64,000 nucleotides of DNA from Lates calcarifer (lineage: Eukaryota; Chordata; Actinopteri; Centropomidae): assembly GCF_001640805.2 (NCBI RefSeq), contig NC_066848.1, forward strand, positions 21,279,582 to 21,343,581, in the 5' to 3' direction. The notes beneath the pieces are model-generated. The model saw only the letters and a program-made list of their open reading frames with translations, ran no database searches and was not told where the DNA came from. How positions within the stretch are numbered: the first letter of the stretch is position 1; each line of letters begins with the position of its first letter. Position numbers and translations under genes: made by a program. This document shows positions 37,001 to 48,820 of the stretch, one piece after another.

Positions 37001-39176
37001 CAATGCTGCACAACCGCTGTGAAACAGCCACCTTTGCCAAGGTCAAACAGGGAGTTCAGGACATGATGCACAAGTAGGTGGAAGGGTGGAGAGATGGTCT
37101 TCTTGCACTTTTCAGATTTGAATGGAACCATGAATCATGGAGTCCATGTGTGAGTCACAAGGAAATGGCGTTCACATGAGGCAAATGGCTAATGTAATCC
37201 TATTTGCTACAGAAAATACAGTTTATTGGAATGATTATCACTATATTGTGGCCCTTCAGCATGCAGACCTTTCTTGGTCACATCCTGAACATTACCTAAA
37301 TGTGTCTGTATTAGAAATGTTGCCTTTTTTGGGAGCATTTATTTAGTGTGCAGGCTTTATGGCCTTCAGACTGTTTTTCCTTCTAGCCAATGCACCTTCA
37401 GATGTTCTGGGATATGAACAGTACCACATCACCATGCTACAGAATAACATTTTCAAAGAAATCTTTAAAGCATGTTTTGATTGCTGAGATGGGGACTCAC
37501 CAACTAACAACAAGATATTCATTCATTCATTGTGTGTATTTCATTATTTAGGAAAAGTTTGCGTTTTGGGAGATATTAGAAAATATGGCTGTGAGAAAAC
37601 ACACTGTTATGACATTTTTAGAAGACTCTCTGCAGACCATGCTGGGGCTGAGGGGTTTCTTTCCTTTCAGTGGCTTGTCGATTCTCTGGGCTGGAACCTA
37701 CAACACACACACTGTTCCTCATCTGTGGGCAGTAAAAACTGTTACCATATGTCTGTTTAAGCTACCTTTAGCGCCTGCCTCTAATTCATCACCACACCTA
37801 CACCTGGATTTGATTCTGGAGGTTCAGACTCGCCGTCAGACCACAGAAACTAAAACCTCTTTTCTTTATCCCCCTGCAGGCGGTTTGAGGAGAGCCATGT
37901 GGGTCAGATAAAGACAGTTTTCCCTGAGGCCTACAAATTCAGACAGGAGAAGAACATCCCAGTGTTCAACAGCAGCATTAAGAAGGGCAGCTACCAGCTC
38001 ACTGTGGAGCCCATCATTCTCTCTGGTTAGAACACACTTCATAGTCTTAAAAGATACTGTTTGTTCTGTTCAAAATGTTATGTGTTGACTTATTTCAATA
38101 TTTATTACATTTTTAATCAGTTTACCCTGAATCAACAAATAAATGGGAAATGTGTAAACTGTCTAATTGCAAGGCCCTTTATAGGCACTCATGATAATGT
38201 GTCCACTACCTTTTTGTGTCTGTGTTGTGCTCTCCAAGACCAGAACGAAGCACGTCCTGTCCTGTCAGCCTCTCACCTCCTAGAGAGAAGACACATCTTC
38301 CATCTGAACCTGGTCTCCATTGTCAAACAGCACCACAAGGTCAGCCACTGCTACAATGCTGCTTTCTAGAGGTCGACCAATAGCCGATTAATCGGCCAAT
38401 ATCATATCATCATTTTCAACACTGTTGGCAATGAACAATCTCACTTTATTATTAATTGTTTTATTGAACAGTCAAAAGTAATAAATAACAAAATAAATAT
38501 AGAATCCTGGAAATGGACATGAAATAAATACTAATAAATAAAGAAATCTGAATAACTGAACATCAGTCTCAAAGCTGGTTTGTCTCAGCCAGCAGCTAAA
38601 GTTTACAAGAAATTGCCAAATTTTCTGATTCATGGCAAACTAAGATGAACAGACTACACACAGACAGCTTTCATTTTAGCGTGTTCTTAACAAGCTGTTA
38701 ATTGTTAGCTTAACAAGTACTGCGGTCATGTAGGCTAAAACATGCCGGTGGAAATGTGGCTGTTTATGCTAAAATATGATGCACGTTTATGCTTGTTGAA
38801 CAAGTGGGACTTATTGCCTTATTGGTTATGTTTGTTGACTTTCAACTCCCGAAGGTTTTATTGCACTTACAGTAACGCGTGTCGTCTCCTCTCTGCTGCC
38901 GCTTAACCCTTAGAACTCCACTGGTGTGCAGGCGCCCCACGCGACAGCGTCTGTGCTTTGCACAATATCTCAGGAACCACACAACGAAACTTTAAAAACC
39001 AAGCCATTTATTGCCATTTTTTGTCCGCCTGGCCTCTCTGTCTATTAATGCATCTATAATCTCAACCCTTTCATGCACAGTCAAGTAATGAACATCTTCT
39101 TTTTTTTTCAGGACAACCAGGGCAATAATAATATGTACTCTAAAATGATGCCACATGAATGGATCAATAGTTATAT

Positions 39177-39213
<37 letters not shown>

Positions 39214-40728
39214 GTAAACACTGTGTGTATGAGCTGAGGTTATTGTCCGTGCTGACACATGGGAAGAATGTTTTGTGTCTGGCTGAAAGGCTCTAACTAT
39301 TTCTCAAACCTCCCCTCTGTCTGCAGGTCTTCCTGTCTTCATTGGTTCCTCCAGTGTCAGTTCCAGAGGACAAACTGACCCGATGGCACCCTCGCTTTAA
39401 TGTGGACACTGTAGCAGCCATCAAAGCTAGCTCACTGCCTCAGCCTCCTCACAATGAGAAACTGGCCACAGCTCAGGAGGTGCTGGACAAGGCCCGCTCA
39501 CTCATCACACCCAAGGTACTGTGTCAATAGTCACTTGGCCACAGTTCTGAAATTCTCAAATTTATCTTAATTTTTCAACATAACTTTGTTATTGCATTTA
39601 AGATGAATCAGTGGGTAAAAACGTGAAAAGTCATGCTTAAGTTTGCAAGTCCTATGTTTTATAACTATTAGGGTATTCACCTGGTTAATACCTGGAGGTT
39701 CAGGAGGTTTTAGAGAGGATGATTATGTATGTAATCTGGGTTTGGGAGCCTACTGTAGTTACCTATAGTTCCCAGGCAATTGTTGGGTTTATGTCAAATG
39801 GAATTGTTCTTCTGTCCTGTATTCAGATGGAGAAGGCTCTGGTTTCTCTGGCTCTGAAGACAGAAGACAAAGCTTCAGAGAGTAAAGAGCCTACATCTCC
39901 TCAGAACCCACCAGTCCCCCAGGCATCAGCTCCATCAGCTGCTCCTGCAGCTCAGGTCCCAACTGCACTGAAAGGAGTGTCTCAGTCCCTACTGGAAAGG
40001 GTAGGTACAGGCGGAGGGCGTAGACTTGACTTAACTTCATGGGTATTATTAGAATAGTTCTAAGCATTTGTTCAACCACAGATGCATGTTGTGATTTGTC
40101 CCACTGTTGTGTGATGATTCAGATTCGGGCAAAGGAGGCCCAGAAGCTCCAGGCAGCCATGACCCGAAACACCACCCAGGAGGAGCGCCTGCTGATGATG
40201 TCACGGCTTGGAGAACTAGCAAGGATTCTGCGTAATGTTTTTGTTGCAGAGAAGAAACCGGCTTTAATTATGGAGGTGGTCTGTAACAGGATGGTGGCCA
40301 GCTACAGATCTGCTCTCAGCACAGGTTGGTTCGAACAGGAGATATAACAACAGAGCTGGATGGGAATATTATGGCTTGTGGGAATAGCTGAGAGCCAAAC
40401 GCCATACAGTGTTTTCTGTATAATATTGAACCAAGTAGGCAAGAAGTAAAAGCAAACAGCATTTCATTATTATTTTGTGGTTGGAAACTTGTTGCTGTCC
40501 TCCAATAATATCATTCTGACAGGAACTGTTATCTGATTGGCTGTTCCTCTTCTCTAATGAGCAGGTGAAATGGAGAAACATATCCGTCTGCTGGCAGAAG
40601 TGGCTGCTGATTGGCTGACTATCCATCCAATCAGGAAGGACTTTTACCTGAAGTTGAATAAGAACATGGAGCTCAGCATTGTTCTGGACAAATTGAGCAG
40701 AAGACTGAGAGAGGAGGAGAGACTCTGA
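34084..40728 (+). CDS. cdt1: DNA replication licensing factor Cdt1, complete
   Basis: Cdt1 loads the MCM2-7 helicase at replication origins in G1 and is blocked by geminin. Ten coding exons join in phase: 34084-34548, 35713-35841, 36451-36752, 36879-37073, 37880-38025, 38239-38339, 39327-39515, 39827-40000, 40123-40324, 40565-40728, giving 688 residues. The N-terminus has [12 protein letters not shown] (residues 3-14), the PCNA-binding degron read by CRL4-Cdt2, followed by a basic, disordered region. The geminin-binding CDT1 fold starts near residue 304 ([28 protein letters not shown]) and runs through [16 protein letters not shown]. The C-terminal winged helix that contacts MCM is about 568-688. 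An in-frame ATG at 34030 would add 18 residues, but the family starts directly before the degron, so 34084 is chosen. No frame break is seen. Confidence 0.96.
34549..35712 (+). other. cdt1 intron 1 with a decayed Tc1-like element
   Basis: This 1.16-kb intron is largely taken up by a sequence whose ends, near 34757 and 35635, are inverted relatives: AAGTAAGTGAACC on the left, and on the right GGTCACTTACTTTTTCTTGC, the common outer end of some teleost Tc1-like elements. No intact transposase frame remains between them. Confidence 0.55.
34757..35635. mobile_element. Decayed Tc1-like transposon in cdt1 intron 1
   Basis: The terminal blocks are imperfect inverted repeats centred on AAGTAAGTGA. 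The interior looks like degraded transposase-derived sequence with many stops. The family assignment rests on the termini and is tentative. Confidence 0.5.
35842..36450 (+). other. cdt1 intron 2
   Basis: 609 bp without a recognisable element. The acceptor is preceded by a clear pyrimidine stretch (CCTGTCTTTCTGCCAG). Confidence 0.8.
37074..37879 (+). other. cdt1 intron 4
   Basis: 806 bp. Nothing recognised apart from ordinary splice sites, donor GTAGGT and acceptor CCCCCTGCAG. Confidence 0.8.
38370..38910. repeat. Dispersed repeat with GCCGATTAATCGGC palindrome
   Basis: The block beginning AGAGGTCGACCAATAGCCGA is recognisable as a widespread teleost interspersed repeat. The family name is not known to me, the right boundary is uncertain and there is no coding capacity. 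Confidence 0.4.
39179..39210 (+). repeat. (TC)n microsatellite
   Basis: About 16 TC units, in cdt1 intron 6 on the way to the exon 7 acceptor. Confidence 0.95.
39516..39826 (+). other. cdt1 intron 7
   Basis: 311 bp of unremarkable intron with a TTTTATAACTATTAG branch-like stretch. No element is seen. Confidence 0.8.
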
Positions 40729-43276
40729 GACTTCAGACTGAAGTGACAGAATGACGATGAGTGATGTGGTGGTCTTTTACAGTTTAACTGTTCACCATCC
40801 TCAGGTCCTTGCTCTGTGAGCTGCCAGCACACTAAAGATGAACTGCTTTTCAGTGCCATATATTATAGTGAATTTCACTGGTTCATTGGCAGCAGACATT
40901 TCCAACACTGTGTGTTTTGTGGTGTGTTCTGTGCTTCAGGTTGTCAGTGTGACGACCACAGTCACAGACTGATCTAGGCACAGCTTCAGGACACTGGAAT
41001 GTCCCAGTACCCCCTGGCACCACATTGGACTCACCAGTGTGTCAGTCCTGGTACTCTGTCCATCCTCCTGTGTTATTAACAGGTCGTTTTAACCACACTG
41101 TTACAGTGACTGACGTGCTTTGTTTTTTTTTCTCCATCAAAGTGTAATAATTGTGTGCACAGATCTGCTTCCAGTCTTAGAGGGAATTTGTTTTCTACAG
41201 TGTAGAACTGATGAGTGTTTACATTTTTAAGTCACTGTTTGATAATGTTAGAAATACAAGCATTTGTCCGAGTTTCACTGCCTCCAATGTTTTTCTCTGA
41301 ATGCAATTTATTAAATAGAACACTCTTTAAAACAAAGAAGGTGCATTAATGATCTGAAAGTGAAGGTAGACTATGTGTATCAAAATGACACAAGTTAAAG
41401 ACAGGAGAGAAAGGAGGTGTCATGGGTGACAGTGAAGGAAAACTGTCATTAGTGGCATCTTGTCATGCAGGAAGTTGTGGTTTGTTTTCCTACAGAGTGA
41501 GATTGGTCAGATTATTCTTCAGTCTTGTTAATTTATTCTTTCATCAGATATCTCGTCACCTAATCAAATGAGGAAATTATAGCACAGATCCTAAGCTCAG
41601 TTTCAAGTCATGGTTAGTATTAATGCTGTCTGTGCAAACTGTTGTCTATGTCTTCTCTGGCCCTGTGGTGTGGCTCCAGGCCCAATCCTAATGATCTCAC
41701 TCAGAGACTCTGAAACACGTTCCTGCTAAGTCCATGAGAGTTTAGCATTGTCCCACTGTCAAATTGTCAAAGTGCAAAGTGGTTGATATGTTATGGTTTA
41801 TGGTTAACTGAAACTCAACTATTGAATGGCTTTCAATGTCATTTGAGCTGCTAGCCTCTCAGTCTTGGTGGTTTTTTTTCTTAAAAAATAGTAATATAAA
41901 TCAACTACTAGCCACAGCTGTAAATGTAGGAGAGAGAAGAGTACAATATTTATCTCAGAAATGTAGCATAGAAGTATCATTTACCATATACTGGAAATAA
42001 GTGAAGTCCACGTAACTTAAAACCTAGACTATGCAACCTTTGCTGAACAGAGGCCACTGTGGCTGCACATGACAATTATGATAAATGCCGAATTGTAGCA
42101 CAAGTAGTGATTGATGGAGTATCTACCTGAAGTTTGTTCACAGCCAACATTAGGTAATGGTAATACTGAAGTAACACTGGCAACAAAATCCCTGAACTGA
42201 GCAAAAATGTCAGGAAAAGTTGATATCAATTTGTTAGATTTGTCTGTAATGTATATAGTATAAGTGTCATAACAGCAGTAGTCTGAAATGTATAATTTCT
42301 TTTATCAGTTTATTGTATTTCCTTTATTAAATGAATACATTTCTGGTTCAAAAACACAAACTGATTTAATAGTAAGGACAAAAATCACAATGACATGCTG
42401 AAAACAGAAAACCTGCATTAGTAAAGAGCAGTGGTCATAGGTAAACTGTAAACACTGGTTTTAAATAGAACCGTCCATCTAAATCACCACAACAAAGAAC
42501 AAACTGAGCTTTTGTTGTTATTTTATTTATTCACCATTAACTTGGATTTGGCTTTTCGCTGTATTGGAAGGCGTTACTACATTTTTTTTTACACTGCCTG
42601 TATGTAATAAAATAGTTAAAGATAGTGGAATCATGTTGAGAGCTTCTCCTCACAGACGCAGCCATGTCTGGATACCTCGTATGTTCATCAAATATGCAAT
42701 TTGTGCACAACTGTGAAGACATTCAATCCAAAAGCAGCGAAAAGCATACATTTACATAAAAAATATATATATATGTTGTTCATCAGCCAGCTGTTGCCTC
42801 ATGTGAATAACACTGCATGGCTTAAGCCCTCAAGTGACAGACACACATTCCCATTCTTTAAATGGATACACCACCTTCCTACAGAAGTGTAAGCTTTTAC
42901 ATAAATAGATGAAGAAGAGAATGTGTTGTTTTTGTAGGATATCAAATACAATAAAACAAAACAAGTGTGGTCATTCAGTCTGCCACAAATAAAATGTTCT
43001 GCTTTTCTAACTGATACCTGTCCAATCAATCCATCCATCCATCATACCTGCTTCTTCCTGTTTTGGCAGACAGGTGTGCAGGAAGTGATCCCAGCATGCA
43101 TTAGATGAATGGAACAGAACATTTTAGACATGTTGAGATATTTTAAGACTCTTTAGGGAACTGTGGGACCTGAATTGTCTCTTTGTCATAAGTCTAAATT
43201 ATAGTGGGTAAGGCCCCCTGCAACCAGATCAGTAATGGTTTATGAAAGAATGAATGATTTTATAACTCAGTACTGC
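40729..43276. other. Tail-to-tail intergenic region between cdt1 and aprt
   Basis: It should contain both 3' UTRs. For cdt1, a weak ATTAAA signal is at 41310-41315. For aprt, TTTATT (AATAAA on the minus strand) occurs at 42522-42527 and again near 42323. The rest is AT-rich with no recognised element. The ATCC run at 43025-43045 resembles a SINE tail in reverse. Confidence 0.55.
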
Positions 43277-46200
43277 TCAGCATTGGCTGAAATGTAAAAC
43301 CGTGTGTTTGGCTTCTTGTTTTCTTGGAGACATGACACCCGCCCCCGCCCCCGCCCCCGCCCCCGCCCCCGCCGTTTGACTTGTTGTGGTCCTCAGTACT
43401 GAATTAGGGAGAAAACACTGTGATGGTTTCAGTTTGTCAGTACCATTCAGTTCTTTTAGCTCGATGACCACCATGCAGCCCAGAACCTCAGCCTGCTGCT
43501 TCTTCATCAGCTGACAGGCTGCATACAATGTTCCTGCAACAAACACACATGCACCTGAATGACACTTCTACTGTGGCCCAAGAAAGAACTTCTTGATGGC
43601 CTAGCCACATATAACTCTAACCAACACATTACATGTGTGGGTTGGATTTCATTTCACATCGATTACATGTCTTTACATTGAATACAGCATATTTAAAAGT
43701 GCTTTGGAGACTCTTGAATGAACCAGATGGTTTCTTACCTCCAGTAGCCAGAAGGTCATCAATGAGCAGAACCTTCTGACCTGGAGCCACTGCATCCTCC
43801 TGGATCTCTGCCTCGGCCTGAGGGAACAGAGGAAACTCTTAGAAAACACAACAGAACACAGACTGTGGTGAAGCATCATGCTGAGCTAATGCCTCTCAGC
43901 AGCAGAGACTAACACTGCTCAATGAACAATGAAAGGAGACAAATACAGAGAGACCTGTGAGAAAAATGTGCTCCCTGGTGCACATGACTGCAACAATGAC
44001 ACAGTTCTTCACACAAAGACACACAACAATACAGGAGTGGTTTCAGCTACTGAAGTGTTCTGAATGAGAAATGTAAGATCTGCCTGAAGTCGTCCTTTTT
44101 AAATTTACAACAACTCAGTGAAGAGGAGCCTGAGGACACTGTAACAGCTGAGTTGCAGCAGCAGCTGTGAAAGTGATACTGTGACGGTGAAGCAGACACG
44201 AATGGCCCCACTGGTGCGAGAGCACGCACACCAGAGGAAGAAAAACACATACACACACATTCAATGTTAGGTGGCAGAGTTTAAAAGAGGAAAAAGGAAC
44301 AGGTCACATCATTCAATCTGGTGTTATGTCATACTTGCAAAGCCCTTGTGATCACTGTGACCCAGTCCCACACACTCCAGTTTCTCTCTGTGGCTCCAAT
44401 AACAGAACAGACAAGAACGTTACTCTGGCATACCCTCCTTAGAATATGTTGGGAAGCAAGTGAGGAGCACTTTAACCTTTACAGACCAGAAATGGAAATC
44501 AGAATCACATTTCCAATATATGCACTCAGCACACGTGGGAGCGAAATGTCGTTATTATTCCATTTTAAAACCCAGAGCAGCTCTGAAAGTGCTAATACAA
44601 TTACATGAGCAATATAAGGCAGTTCATATAAAGGCATTCAGTAAACTGCAGGTGTATGTATGTCAATATATACATCAACAACTGGCACGGTTTTAATTTG
44701 GGAGGAGTTCAGAGTTCTGGTGGCTTGGGGGTAAAAACTGTTACACAGAGCCTCCTCCCAGATGGCAGGCGTGCACTGAGATGATGTGAGCGATGGGAGG
44801 GCCTTTCTGACACACAGGTCTGTGTAAATGTCTGTTACTGAAGGGAGAGACACCTTTGATCTTCTCTGCTGCTCTCACTGCAGTGACTTGCAGTCAGCAG
44901 CTGTACTGTTCCCATACCAGACAGTGATGCAGTAAGTTAGGATGCTCTCTATTGTTCTGTGGAATGCTGTCATGATGGAAGGACGGGAGTTGACTTTCCT
45001 CGGTCTCTGCAGGAAGTGAAGGCATTGCTGGGTTTGTTTTTTGGTGAAGGCTGTGGTGTGGCTGGTTCAGGTCATCAGCAATGTGCATCCCCAGAAACTT
45101 GGAGCTGCCAACTCTTTGAACAGCAGTCCCATTGATGACAAGCTGGGCGTGCACCTTGTGACGACTTTTCAGAAGTCAAACACCATCTCTTTGGTCTTGA
45201 CCATGTTCAACCATCGCGTTGTCCTCTGGGTCAAAGTGACCCGGTGGCCAACAATGTGTCTCGTGTGTGTATGTATGTGTAGTAGGATTTGTTGTTGTGC
45301 ATGACATCCGTGATTCTGAGGCGGTTATCTTTTGTTTTTGAATAATAGTAAGAAGAAAAAAGTATACGAAATACGAAGGGCAACGGGAGGGTTAAAGTGA
45401 GGCTGCTGTTGCTTCACCTCCTCTTAACCACCACTGTCATGTCATCTGCAAACTTGACGATGTGGTTGGAGCTGTACATGGTGGAGCAGTCGTCAGCAAG
45501 GTGAACAGGAGTGGGCTAAGCACACAGCGCTGAGGGAAGCCAGTGCTCAATGTGATGGTTCTTGAGGTTTTACCTCCTATTTTGACTGACTGCAGCCTGC
45601 TACTAAGAAAGTCCAATTTCCAATTATAGAGAGGTGTGTTGAAGCCCAGTGTGCTCAGCCTCCTGATCAGCGGAAGTCAATGAGTCACTGAGCAGGAGAG
45701 GCTGCTGCAACCAGGTGCGCCGCCATTGTGCATAATCACAGTGAAGTGACGCCTGGTGATGTGACAGAAAAGACAGAGTCCACTCCCACAGGTCTACATA
45801 TCTGTAGATATTTGTATGTTCCAGTTAGCATTCTATCTACAATGTAAAGTGATCATAACTGCACATCTAACAAATACAGAGTCAAGCATTGCTTTAAACT
45901 AAACCTTTGGCATGTGTTTGTGTTCTTTACCTTGCCATATTCCAAATCATATGCCACAGACACAGTAGTACCCGGCAGTTTGCCTTTCTTCCTGACCAGG
46001 ACAAAGCCAACACCCAGGCGCTGGGCGAGCAGAGGCCCAAACAGGAAACCACGAGCATCTAAGCCTGCATACACATAAACAAAAGGAAAAACAGTGGTAC
46101 CAGCCAAATATGCATTAGAAAAACACATTAGGAGAGGAAATATTTAATTAGTCTAAATGATGAATAAACATGGAAAATTATGATTGTCTTAAGCAGCCAC

Positions 46201-48789
46201 TTCTTTTTATTTTTCCAACCTGTACTACTTCCCATGTGAGCTGGGTGGAGCAGTATGCAGTGGTACATTGGTCATGTACCAAGCAAGAAGGGTCAATACG
46301 ATACCATCCCTGAGTTTCCTCTTAATTATTGTACAGTTGTGTTCAAAATGATAGCAGTCCAACATGACTAACCAGATCAATCACTGTTCTTGGTAGAAAT
46401 TATATTATTACATGGCAAATAATTTACCAGTAGGTGTAGTTGAGTTAGAGAAACCAACAGACCCAACATTCATAATATGCATGCTCCTGAGTCTGTGTAA
46501 TTGAATAATTAGTTGAAAGGGGCGTATTCAAAATAATAGCAGTGTGGAGTTCAATCAGTGAGGTCATTCATTATGTGAAGAAACAGGTGTCATTCAGGTG
46601 GCCCTTATTTAAGGATGAAGCCAGCACATGTTGTACATGCAATTCTCTCTGAAAACCTGAGAAAGATGGGTCGTTCCAGACATTGTTCAGAGGAACAGCG
46701 TGCTTTAATTAAAACGTTGACTGGAGAGGGGAAAACATATAAAGAAGTGTGGAAAATGATAGGCTGCTCAGCTAAAATGATCTCCAATGCTTTAAAATGG
46801 AAAGCAAAACCAGAGAGACATGGAAGAATAGCCAGAATGGCAAAGCCAATGATCAGCTCCAGGAAGATCAAAGACGGGCTGAGGTTACCTGTGAGTACTG
46901 TGACAATTAGGAGATGCTTGTGTGGCTATCTATCAGCAAGAAGTCCCACTGTTAAAAAAAAGACGTGCTGAAGAGGATACAATTTGCCAAAGAACATATC
47001 GACTGGCCTAAAGAGAAATGGAGAAACATTTTGTGGACTGATGAAAGTAAGATTGTTCTTTTTGGGTCCAAGGGCAGCAGACAGTTTGTCAGACAACACC
47101 CAAACACTGAATTCAAGCCACAGTACACTCTGAAGAGATGCAAGCATCATGATATGGGACTGTTTCTCTATGGTGTCGGGCCTATTTATCGCATACCAGG
47201 GATCGTAGGATCAATTTGCTTACATCAAAATACTTGAAGAGGTCATGCTGCCTTAAGCTGAAGAGGAAATGCCCTTGAAATGGGTGTTTCAACAAGACAA
47301 CGACCCCAAACACACCAGTAAGCGAACAGCATCTTGGTTCCAGACCAACAAAATTAAGGTTATGGAGTGGCCAGCCCAATCCCTGGACCTTAATCCAATA
47401 GAAAACTTGTGGGGTGACATCAAAAATGCTGTTTCTGAGGCAAAACCAAGAAATGCAGAGGAATTGTGGAAGGTTGTCAAATCATCCTGGGCTAGGATAC
47501 CTGTTTACAGGTGCCAGAAGTTGGTCGACTCCATGTGGCACAGATGTGAAGCAGTTCTCAAAAACAGTGGTTATACAACTAAATATTAGTTTAGTGATTC
47601 ACAGGAATGCTAAATCCTGTTTCCTGTTTTTTTCAGTTTATTGAGTAAATATTTGAGTTTGTAATGAAAAATGCAGACACTATTTTTTTGAACAGCCCAA
47701 TATCATTTTTTCCTTCATTTTCTGTAACGTAATTAAAAATACTGATACACTGTTCTTCATGTTTTGATGTAAAATATAATGTGCAGGGATTTGATGCAAA
47801 TGGTGTATTACTTCTTAAACCAAGAGAGTGGAAACAAGAGTAGGACATTTGCAATGCAATGCAATCTCAATTCTACACCACAAGCAGAGGGGAAGAGACA
47901 ACTATCTATTCACATCATTTCAAATGGTCTTCACTGTTTCTAGTCCATTTAAAGCAACATTATATATCTTTTGCTGAGGAACAGTGGCTTCTGCAGCAAT
48001 CCTGCAGGGCTCCAAATCTGTGCAGTGAGGGGTACTGAAAGCACCATACCCCTAGAAGCTAACAGCTCATGTCCAGAAAACAAAGCCTGTCAATCACTTG
48101 ACCAGAGCTCACACTGCATAGCTTCACTTTGTCTGAAACATGGCCCAACACTCTATGTTCCTCAAGAGCCCTGGCTTCTGGAGCAGGAAGAGCTGTAACT
48201 AACACACCAAATTCCATTTGGATTTCTTGTTATTCTAAAAGGTTACCTCGATGAATATCAAAGATTAACACGTTTTAATGACCTCTAAGTCTGTTTAACT
48301 GATGCACTGATGCAAGGGTGTGTTGAGGGCACAGGAGTAGGAATGAGAGGCTCTATTCTATGGCTAAAAAACATAATGATGCTTTAAATAGTTTTTTTCA
48401 AGGCAATATTTATACCCAGATACCTCACTCCATTTGATTTTCAGATGAAAGAGAACCTGACTAGCTGGATCCTACTAAAAGAATCAACTGTATATAATAC
48501 AGGCACTAGTGATGATGCAGGGCTGCTGAGAGTTAACAGTATATCAGACATATTGAATTCAAAGTTGTGTGCATCTAGGTGCAATCCTTGAATATGGAAA
48601 TCCATCCATCTAAAAGTTGTATTGTCACAGTGAACAGTAAAGGACTTGCAGGGAAGCTAATGATACAGTGGTTACTGAGTGAGTAGGTACATTATCCCCC
48701 AGCATAATTTGAAAAAGCCTACGGTTAAAAACAAGCCAGCCTGGTATGAACCCAACTTGGTGTATATATATATATATATATATAAAAAA

Positions 48790-48820
<31 letters not shown>

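Larger units (their letters stand above)
38340..39326 (+). other. cdt1 intron 6 with interspersed repeat
   Basis: From about 38370 the sequence AGAGGTCGACCAATAGCCGA with the small palindrome GCCGATTAATCGGC opens a dispersed repeat commonly seen in fish genomes, which seems to continue to about 38910. A TC microsatellite lies at 39179-39210. No coding sequence was found. Confidence 0.5.
43818..45930 (-). other. aprt intron 3
   Basis: 2.1 kb carrying a LINE reverse-transcriptase fragment (44695-45685) in the same orientation as aprt, interrupted by a small piggyBac-like MITE (45206-45395). The remainder, 43818-44690, shows nothing recognised. Confidence 0.8.
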
